Origin: Gemmobacter sp.
GTDB lineage: Bacteria; Pseudomonadota; Alphaproteobacteria; Rhodobacterales; Rhodobacteraceae
Reading direction: 5' to 3'
Assembly: GCF_034676705.1 (NCBI RefSeq)
Contig: NZ_JAUCBS010000013.1
Coordinates: 3,018,501 to 3,082,500, forward strand
DNA: 64,000 bases
A program made the translations under genes and the position numbers. The notes below the pieces were generated by a model. That model did not search any database. It was not told the DNA's origin and worked only from the letters and a program-made list of their open reading frames with translations. Numbering within the stretch: the stretch's first letter is position 1; every line of letters begins with the position of its first letter. Shown piece by piece: positions 58,553-64,000 of the stretch.

Positions 58553-58954
58553 TCAAGGCAGCGGGCGGGCCTCGATCACCACGAAGGCCTGTGCCCAGGG
58601 GTGATCGTCGGTCAGGGACACATGAATCACCGCTTCGTGTCCCGGGGGCGTCATGGCGGCCAGCCGTTCGGCGGCCCAGCCGGTGACCTGCATCACCGGC
58701 TGGCCGGTGCGCAGGTTGGTCACCGCCATGTCGCGCCAGGCGATTCCCATGCGCAACCCGGTGCCAAGCGCCTTGGAGCAGGCCTCTTTGGCGGCCCAGC
58801 GTTTGGCATAGGTGGCGGCGGTTTCCTTGCGGCGTTCGGCCTTGCGCTGTTCGTCGGGGGTAAAGACACGGTTGCGGAAGCGGTCGCCGAAGCGGTCCAG
58901 CACCCCGGCGATGCGGTCGATGTTGGCAAGGTCGGTGCCGATGCCAAGGATCAT
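58553..58954 (-). CDS. acpS: Holo-[acyl-carrier-protein] synthase AcpS
   Basis: A 133-residue phosphopantetheinyl transferase. Conserved GIGTDLANIDRI (Mg-binding Asp) and RWAAKEACSKALGTG (catalytic Glu/Lys). It attaches 4'-phosphopantetheine to acyl carrier protein. The ATG complementary to 58952-58954 is followed at once by the family start; an ATG three codons earlier is possible. Upstream of it lies the inverted repeat described separately. Confidence 0.94.
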   Translation of the reverse strand: MILGIGTDLANIDRIAGVLDRFGDRFRNRVFTPDEQRKAERRKETAATYAKRWAAKEACSKALGTGLRMGIAWRDMAVTNLRTGQPVMQVTGWAAERLAAMTPPGHEAVIHVSLTDDHPWAQAFVVIEARPLP

Positions 58955-58995
58955 CGGGGGCATCCTGAAACGCCGTCGCGGCAATGGCCGGGGCG

Positions 58996-59159
58996 CCCCC
59001 CCACCCCATCCCTCCCCCACAAGGGGGGAGGGAGGCGCCCCGCGGGCAAATGCGGTGCCTGATCAGGGCCGCGCGCCGCCGTGGCCGATGCCCGCTGCGC
59101 AATGGGATGCAGGCTGGGTGCCCCCCCCCCCCCCGTGGGGGAGGGATGGGGTGGGGGGG
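58996..59159. repeat. Perfect 25-bp inverted repeat with G-quadruplex-type arms and a C14 run
   Basis: The arm at 59135-59159 reads as G5-A-G3-AT-G4-T-G7 after an initial GT, and its exact reverse complement is at 58996-59020. The interior is 114 bp and holds a second hairpin (GGGGGGAGGGAGGCGCC side, about 59022-59040) and fourteen consecutive C (59121-59134). It fills the acpS-pdxJ gap. It resembles a REP/BIME-type or small MITE-like element; no gene is inside. Confidence 0.8.
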
Positions 59160-59185
59160 ACGCGCCGAAAACCCGGCCGCTGGCA

Positions 59186-59941
59186 TCAGGCCACTGCGCA
59201 TCGCGCCTCGTCCATCAGGCGGCGCATTTCGGCAATGGCCGGGCCAAGGCCCAGGAACACCGATTCCGAGATCAGGAAATGGCCGATGTTCAGTTCCACC
59301 ACCTCGGGCACAGCCGCCACCGGCTGGACGGTTTCGTAGTTCAGCCCGTGGCCCATATGCACCTCCAGCCCCAGGGCGCTGGCCAGGGCCGCGCCGGCCA
59401 TCAGGTTGCGCAATTCCTCGTCGCGTTCGACGATGCGGCCTTCGGCGTGCAGGTCGCAGTAATGGCCGGTGTGCAGTTCCACCACCGCGGCACCAATGCG
59501 GGCCGAGGCCTCGATCTGGCGGGCATCGTGGCCGATGAACATCGACACCCGCGCCCCCGCCTCGCGCAGCGGCGCGATAAAATCGCCCAGACGGTTTTCG
59601 TCGCCGGCCACGTCAAGGCCGCCCTCGGTCGTGCGTTCCTCGCGCTTTTCGGGCACCAGGCAGACAGCGTGGGGCCGGTGGCGCAGGGCGATGGCCTGCA
59701 TTTCGGCGGTGGCCGCCATTTCGAAGTTCAGCGGAATGCGGATCGTTTCCATCAGGCGGCCGATATCGGCGTCGATGATATGGCGGCGATCCTCGCGCAG
59801 GTGGGCGGTGATGCCATCGGCGCCCGCAGCCTCGGCCATCAGGGCGGCGCGCACCGGATCGGGATAGGCGCCGCCGCGCGCGTTGCGCAGGGTGGCCACA
59901 TGGTCGATGTTGACGCCAAGGCGAAGGGTTTGGGCAGACAT
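59186..59941 (-). CDS. pdxJ: Pyridoxine 5'-phosphate synthase PdxJ
   Basis: A 251-residue TIM-barrel enzyme that condenses 3-amino-2-oxopropyl phosphate with deoxyxylulose 5-phosphate. Family blocks: LGVNIDHVATLRNARGG, GADGITAHLREDRRHI, LNFEMAAT, VCLVPEKREERTTEGGLD, VSMFIG, and VVELHTGHYCD near residue 160. Length is normal. pdxJ next to acpS is a common alphaproteobacterial order. The start ATG is complementary to 59939-59941. Confidence 0.97.
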   Translation of the reverse strand: MSAQTLRLGVNIDHVATLRNARGGAYPDPVRAALMAEAAGADGITAHLREDRRHIIDADIGRLMETIRIPLNFEMAATAEMQAIALRHRPHAVCLVPEKREERTTEGGLDVAGDENRLGDFIAPLREAGARVSMFIGHDARQIEASARIGAAVVELHTGHYCDLHAEGRIVERDEELRNLMAGAALASALGLEVHMGHGLNYETVQPVAAVPEVVELNIGHFLISESVFLGLGPAIAEMRRLMDEARCAVA

Positions 59942-60005
59942 GGCGGCGCTCCGTTCCGGTGTGGGGCCAACCTAGTCCGGCCGGGGCACGAAGGGAACAC
60001 CCCGA

Positions 60006-60728
60006 TCAGTCGTTCTTTGCCCCGGGGGCCGGACGGGGGGGCGGCATTGTGTCCTGATCGGCCTCCAGCGCCTGCCAGTCGGCGGCCTCGGCCTGGGCAA
60101 TGTCCAGCATCTGGCCGGTGCGGCGTTTCTCGGCCCGTTCGATGCGGCGCTTGTCGCGCAGCTTGTGGTAGGCCACGATGACCGGCAGCGACAGATAGTA
60201 GCTGGCGATGGATGCCACGATGCCGGGCAGGATGCTGCCCACCGTATAGGGCAGCAGGATCGAGAAGAAGAAGTTCTTCAGCCGATACCACCGCGTCGGT
60301 TCATGGGTGAAGATGGCGACGATGTTCGACCAGATCTCGGTCCCGGCATCGGAAAACGCATGGACCAGCATGTTGACATCCAGCGTGCCATGGGTGCCCA
60401 GCATCCAGTGCCCCAGTTCCAGCGACAAAAGCGCGGTCAGAGGCGTGGTCAGCGGGTTCGACACGAAGGTGGCCAGCAGCGCGGCCAGCACATTGCCGCG
60501 GAACATCCAGGCCAGCAGCGCGGCCGACAGCATCTGCACGCCGAACAGCGGGGGAAAGTTGCAGAACATCCCCGCCGCGACGCCGCGGGCGATTCGATGC
60601 GGATCGTCCGGCAGGCGGCGCAGGCGGTGCAGCAGATAGTTGCTGGCGCGCCGCCACCCGCTGCGCGGATAGACGAAATCCGCCGCCACCCGCGTCCAGG
60701 GCCGAGCATCGCGCCGTTTGAAAACCAA
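60006..60728 (-). CDS. DUF2062 family membrane protein
   Basis: A 240-residue protein with a basic N-terminus, DUF2062 block (GVAAGMFCNFPPLFGVQMLSAALLAWMFRGNVLAALLATFVSNPLTTP is split over 48-97), and two or three more helices (FFFSILLPYTVGSILPGIVASIASYYLSLP), ending in a charged coiled-coil-like tail (KLRDKRRIERAEKRR). Function is unknown. It lies between pdxJ and rel and probably shares their transcript. Confidence 0.85.
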   Translation of the reverse strand: MVFKRRDARPWTRVAADFVYPRSGWRRASNYLLHRLRRLPDDPHRIARGVAAGMFCNFPPLFGVQMLSAALLAWMFRGNVLAALLATFVSNPLTTPLTALLSLELGHWMLGTHGTLDVNMLVHAFSDAGTEIWSNIVAIFTHEPTRWYRLKNFFFSILLPYTVGSILPGIVASIASYYLSLPVIVAYHKLRDKRRIERAEKRRTGQMLDIAQAEAADWQALEADQDTMPPPRPAPGAKND

Positions 60729-60762
60729 CTTCCGTCCCCCAGGCTTGCCCTGCCGCCCGCCC

Positions 60763-62877
60763 CTAGGGCCGCCGCTTCTGGTCGCGCACGCGCATCACGC
60801 GGGCGACATCGCTTTCGGCATCCAGCGCCATCGTGACAGTGTGCAGGTGCTCGACATCCCGAAGATCGACGTCGATCACGATCCGATAGTAATCGGGCTT
60901 CTTGTCGACGAAATGAAGGTCGGAAATGTTCGCCTTGCGATCGCCGATCAGAGTGCAGATCCGCCCCAGCACCCCGGCGGCGTTGGATATGGTCAGATCC
61001 AGCGTCACCGTGTTCACCGCCGCATGGCGCCCGGAATGCCATTGCAGGTCGATCCAGCGGTCGGGCTGGTCTTCCAGGTCGATCAGCACGGGGCAGTCGA
61101 TGGCATGGGCCACCACGCCCTTGCCGCGATAGGTGATGCCCACGATCCGCTCGCCCGGCAGGGGCTGGCAACAGGGGGCGCGGGCAAAGCTTTGATCTTC
61201 GGCCAGGCCCACCACGGGGCGGCTGCCATCGACCTCGTCGGGGGCGATGGCCAGTTCGGGATAGATGGTTTCCACCACCCGCCGCGCCGTAAGTTCGGCC
61301 GAACCGATGCGGGCCAGCAGTTCTTCCTCGTCGCCCACGCCAAGCGCGCGGGCGGCGGTCTGCAACGCCTTGTCGGTGGATTTCTTGCCGTAGCGTTCAA
61401 AAGTGACGCGGGCGAGTTCGCGGCCCAGCTTGACGAAGCGGCCGCGGTCCTCCTCGCGCAGGGATTTGCGGATGGCGGCCTTGGCGCGGCCGGTGACCAC
61501 GATGTCGATCCAGCTGGCCTGCGGCTTCTGCCCTTCGGCGGTGATGATTTCCACCGACTGGCCATTGCGCAGGCGCGTCCACAGCGGCACGCGGATGCCA
61601 TCGACCTTGGCCGAGACGCAGGCATTGCCGATGCGGGTATGGATCGCATAGGCGTAATCCAGCGGCGTGGCCCCGCGCGGCAGCTGCACCACATCGCCCT
61701 TGGGGGTAAAGCAGAACACCTGGTCCGAATACATCTCGAGCTTGACGTGTTCGAGAAACTCGTCGGTGTCGCCTTCCTCGAAGCGTTCGGTCAGCTGCGC
61801 GATCCATTTGGCCGGATCGACGGCAAAGGGGTTCGCGCTGCGCTGCCCGTCACGATAGGACCAGTGCGCGGCCACGCCCGCCTCGGCCACCTCGTGCATC
61901 TCCTGGGTGCGGATCTGCACCTCGACCCGCTTGCCATCGCGGCCCGACACGGTGGCATGGATGGACCGGTAGCCGTTCTGCTTGGGCTGGCTGATATAGT
62001 CCTTGAACCGCCCCGGCACCGCGCGCCAGCGCTGATGCACCACACCCAGCGCGCGGTAGCAATCGGCCACGTCGCGGGTGATGATGCGGAAGCCGTAGAT
62101 GTCGGACAGACGGCTGAAGGCCAGATCCTTTTCCTGCATCTTGCGCCAGATCGAATAGGGCTTCTTGGCGCGGCCATAGACGTTGGCCTCGATCCCCACC
62201 TTGTCCAGTTCGCTGCGGATGTCGGCGGTGATCTTGTGGACCACGTCGCCCGCCTCGCGTTGCAGCAGGATGAAGCGGCGCAGGATGGAATTGCGCGCCT
62301 CGGGGTTCAGGACGCGGAAGGACAAATCCTCCAGCTCCTCGCGCATCCACTGCATGCCCATCCGGCCGGCCAGCGGGGCGTAGATCTCCATCGTCTCGCG
62401 GGCCTTCTGGGCCTGCTTTTCCGGCTTCATGCTGCGGATGGTGCGCATGTTGTGCAGCCGGTCGGCCAGCTTGACCAGGATCACCCGCAGATCCTTGGAC
62501 ATCGCCATGAACAGTTTGCGAAAGTTCTCGGCCTGCTTGGACTGGGTGGACGACAGTTGCAGGTTGGTCAGCTTGGTCACGCCATCGACCAGTTCCGCCA
62601 CCTCGCGGCCGAACAGGCGCTCCACCTCGGAATAGGTGGACTTGGTATCTTCGATGGTGTCGTGCAGCAGCGCGGTGATGATCGTCGCATCGTCCAGCCG
62701 CATTTCCGTCAGGATGGCGGCAACGGCAACGGGGTGGGTGAAATAGGGTTCACCCGAATGGCGGAACTGCCCTTCGTGCATGCGCCGCCCGTAATCATAC
62801 GCGCGGCGCAGCAAATCCTCGTTGGTGCGGGGGTTGTAAAGGCGGACAAGCGCGATGAGGTCTTCGACGTCGATCAT
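60763..62877 (-). CDS. rel: Bifunctional (p)ppGpp synthetase/hydrolase Rel (SpoT-type)
   Basis: A 704-residue long RSH protein. N-terminal HD hydrolase domain with H48 (FTHPV), H72-D73 (LLHDTIEDT); synthetase domain with RFKD at 290-293, the charge pattern of bifunctional enzymes rather than RelA; TGS domain (VFCFTPKGDVVQLPRGATPLDYAYAIHT) and a C-terminal ACT domain (LDLTISNAAGVLGRICTLIGDRKANISDLHF). It is probably the only long RSH of the cell. GGAG is 7 nt before the ATG complementary to 62875-62877, preferred over a start inside rpoZ. Confidence 0.96.
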   Translation of the reverse strand: MIDVEDLIALVRLYNPRTNEDLLRRAYDYGRRMHEGQFRHSGEPYFTHPVAVAAILTEMRLDDATIITALLHDTIEDTKSTYSEVERLFGREVAELVDGVTKLTNLQLSSTQSKQAENFRKLFMAMSKDLRVILVKLADRLHNMRTIRSMKPEKQAQKARETMEIYAPLAGRMGMQWMREELEDLSFRVLNPEARNSILRRFILLQREAGDVVHKITADIRSELDKVGIEANVYGRAKKPYSIWRKMQEKDLAFSRLSDIYGFRIITRDVADCYRALGVVHQRWRAVPGRFKDYISQPKQNGYRSIHATVSGRDGKRVEVQIRTQEMHEVAEAGVAAHWSYRDGQRSANPFAVDPAKWIAQLTERFEEGDTDEFLEHVKLEMYSDQVFCFTPKGDVVQLPRGATPLDYAYAIHTRIGNACVSAKVDGIRVPLWTRLRNGQSVEIITAEGQKPQASWIDIVVTGRAKAAIRKSLREEDRGRFVKLGRELARVTFERYGKKSTDKALQTAARALGVGDEEELLARIGSAELTARRVVETIYPELAIAPDEVDGSRPVVGLAEDQSFARAPCCQPLPGERIVGITYRGKGVVAHAIDCPVLIDLEDQPDRWIDLQWHSGRHAAVNTVTLDLTISNAAGVLGRICTLIGDRKANISDLHFVDKKPDYYRIVIDVDLRDVEHLHTVTMALDAESDVARVMRVRDQKRRP

Positions 62878-62896
62878 CGCAACTCCGCCGGTCCCG

Positions 62897-63250
62897 TCAG
62901 TCTTCGCGCTGGGCTTCAACCAGCATGCGCAGCATGCGTTCCTCGGACATGTCGTCCACCATCGGGCGGTCCATCTCGGCGCCCATCAGCAGCGACATCT
63001 TGTCGTCCTCGGGCTCGTCCACCTCGATCTGGGTCTGGAGACCGGCAATCATCCGCTCGCGCAGCGAATCAGCCTGCTGGGTCTCCTCGGCGATCTCGCG
63101 CAGCGCCACGACCGAGTTCTTGTCGCGTTCGCGGTCAATCGTCAGGGGCGCACCGGCGGCGATTTCGCGCGCGCGATGGGACGCAAGCATCACCAGCTCG
63201 AAGCGGTTCGGCACCTTGTCAACGCAATCTTCGACCGTCACGCGGGCCAT
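62897..63250 (-). CDS. rpoZ: RNA polymerase subunit omega
   Basis: A 117-residue protein with the omega fold: MARVTVEDCVDKVPNRFELVMLASHRAREI, TIDRERDKNSVVALREIAE. The acidic C-terminal tail (EVDEPEDDKMSLL...RPMVDDMSEERMLRML) is typical of alphaproteobacterial omega. It assists assembly of RNA polymerase and, with Rel, links transcription to (p)ppGpp. rpoZ-rel is a conserved pair. Confidence 0.96.
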   Translation of the reverse strand: MARVTVEDCVDKVPNRFELVMLASHRAREIAAGAPLTIDRERDKNSVVALREIAEETQQADSLRERMIAGLQTQIEVDEPEDDKMSLLMGAEMDRPMVDDMSEERMLRMLVEAQRED

Positions 63251-63578
63251 GAGTCACTCCAGTTCGATCGGGGGCATGGAACCGGCTAGTTAGTCGATCG
63301 GCGGGGGATTGACAAGGGCGGAATCCCGCAGGAACGACCGGCAGGCATGGACCGCCGCACGACAACAATCCTGGATTGAGTGTCTGGCCGATCCCCTGCC
63401 TTTCGGCTGCATGAATCGCTTTCGCGACATATTCACGAATGCTACACTTTCGTATGAGACGTGTTGCAGTCACGGAGGTTTCGAATATCTACGGACAGTG
63501 GTCCGAAATCGCATGGTTCATTGACCGCGCGCCACTCACGCAAGCTCGATTTCTGACCGTTTTTTGAGGGGACACGAT
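63251..63578. promoter_or_regulatory. Divergent intergenic region between rpoZ and the NYN-domain gene
   Basis: A 328-bp gap with no credible gene. The segment 63425-63500 is clearly AT-richer than the rest and probably carries the promoters. A small hairpin CGGAC-AGTG-GTCCG is at 63493-63506, and an ACGAATGC/TCGTATGA-type partial repeat at 63434-63460. A T-run (63560-63566) lies just before the ribosome binding site of the NYN gene. No tRNA or known small RNA was recognised. Confidence 0.5.
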
Positions 63579-64000
63579 ATGTTTTACAAGGACGACAGGC
63601 TGGCGCTCTTCATTGATGGCTCCAACCTGTATGCCGCAGCCCGCGCCCTGGGCTTCGACATCGACTACAAGCTGCTGCGGCAGGAGTTCATGCGCCGGGG
63701 CAAGCTGGTGCGGGCCTTCTACTATACCGCGCTGCTGGAGAACGAGGAGTATTCGCCCATCCGCCCGCTGGTGGATTGGCTGCACTACAACGGCTTCGCC
63801 ATGGTGACGAAACCGGCCAAGGAATACACGGACAGTCAGGGCCGCCGCAAGGTCAAGGGGAACATGGACATCGAACTGACCGTCGATGCCATGGAACTTG
63901 CGCCGCGGGTCGATCACATCGTGCTGTTCTCGGGCGATGGCGATTTCAAGCCGCTGGTGGAATCGCTGCAACGGCAGGGCGTGCGCGTCTCGGTCGTCTC
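63579..64000 (+). CDS. NYN-domain (LabA/DUF88-like) protein, 3' truncated by window edge
   Basis: The frame is open from ATG 63579 (GAGGGGA upstream) to the window end, giving 140 residues. It begins with the PIN-like NYN domain: LALFIDGSNLYAAARALGFDIDYKLL (first catalytic Asp), RAFYYTALL, GNMDIELTVDAMEL (second acidic cluster) and HIVLFSGDGDFKPLVESLQRQGVRVSVVS (third). These acidic residues coordinate Mg in a predicted RNase. The remainder of the protein, and whether it has a C-terminal OST-HTH domain, is outside the window. Confidence 0.9.
   Translation, partial: MFYKDDRLALFIDGSNLYAAARALGFDIDYKLLRQEFMRRGKLVRAFYYTALLENEEYSPIRPLVDWLHYNGFAMVTKPAKEYTDSQGRRKVKGNMDIELTVDAMELAPRVDHIVLFSGDGDFKPLVESLQRQGVRVSVV

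Noticed and set aside
1..64000. CRISPR arrays, tRNA or rRNA genes, prophage
   Set aside because: No regularly spaced repeats, cloverleaf-like sequences, rRNA signatures, integrase or phage structural genes were seen.

Overview
The window is 64 kb of GC-rich chromosomal DNA from an alphaproteobacterium, most probably a member of the Rhodobacteraceae (Paracoccus/Rhodobacter-like). This rests on the family-specific gene set (DUF1491, DUF2155, DUF2062, Hint-domain protein, NDUFA12-mlaD-DUF2155 string), the core order era-rnc-lepB-acpS-pdxJ-DUF2062-rel-rpoZ, and the complete Paracoccus-type sox locus. Species cannot be named from the sequence alone. No rRNA, tRNA or CRISPR array was seen.

Layout. 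1-2.8 kb: end of a sensor kinase, a response regulator with a degenerate GGDEF-like output domain, and cobQ. 3.06-5.67 kb: a small acquired island made of an intact IS1595-family element, a lower-GC acetyltransferase gene, and an intact IS5/IS427-group element that landed exactly in the stop codon of a small gene. 5.7-12 kb: housekeeping and accessory genes (peptidoglycan-binding protein, gabD, hydrolase + phosphatase pair, P1 peptidase, SDR). 12.2-27.3 kb: a complete thiosulfate-oxidation locus, soxT-R-S leftwards and soxV-W-X-Y-Z-A-B-C-D-E-F-G-H rightwards, closed by a second SoxT-like transporter. The two likely SoxR control regions (soxS/soxV and soxW/soxX) share an AT-rich motif. 27.3-41.1 kb: an undescribed-looking catabolic cluster with a GntR regulator, a 2-hydroxyacid dehydrogenase, two paralogous YtcJ-like amidohydrolases, a complete oligopeptide-type ABC transporter, a TRZ/ATZ-type amidohydrolase and a class III transaminase. 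Its substrate is unknown. 41.3-48.3 kb: proB-obg, DUF2155-mlaD-NDUFA12, Hint protein, ridA, clpX-clpP. 48.4-51.5 kb: the zinc uptake locus znuB-znuC-zur / znuA around a recognisable Zur box. 51.6-56 kb: small accessory genes, a Gdx-like SMR exporter and accA. 56-64 kb: era-rnc-lepB-acpS, pdxJ, DUF2062, rel, rpoZ and the start of a NYN-domain gene.

How the genes work together. SoxYZ carries sulfur intermediates; SoxXA loads thiosulfate, SoxB hydrolyses the sulfonate, SoxCD oxidises the sulfane sulfur; SoxS, V and W supply periplasmic reductant; SoxF is a sulfide-dehydrogenase flavoprotein; SoxR is a persulfide-type ArsR repressor; the two three-cysteine SoxT proteins probably move sulfur species across the inner membrane. 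The 27-41 kb cluster looks like uptake by ABC transport, then hydrolysis and deamination, transamination and reduction.

The most unusual non-coding signals are: five different palindromes packed into 117 bp after soxH; a half-palindrome of the same kind cut by the IS1595 element; a five-copy dispersed element made of a GC hairpin plus a conserved ATATTTG block; and a perfect 25-bp inverted repeat with G-quadruplex-type arms and a 14-C run between acpS and pdxJ.
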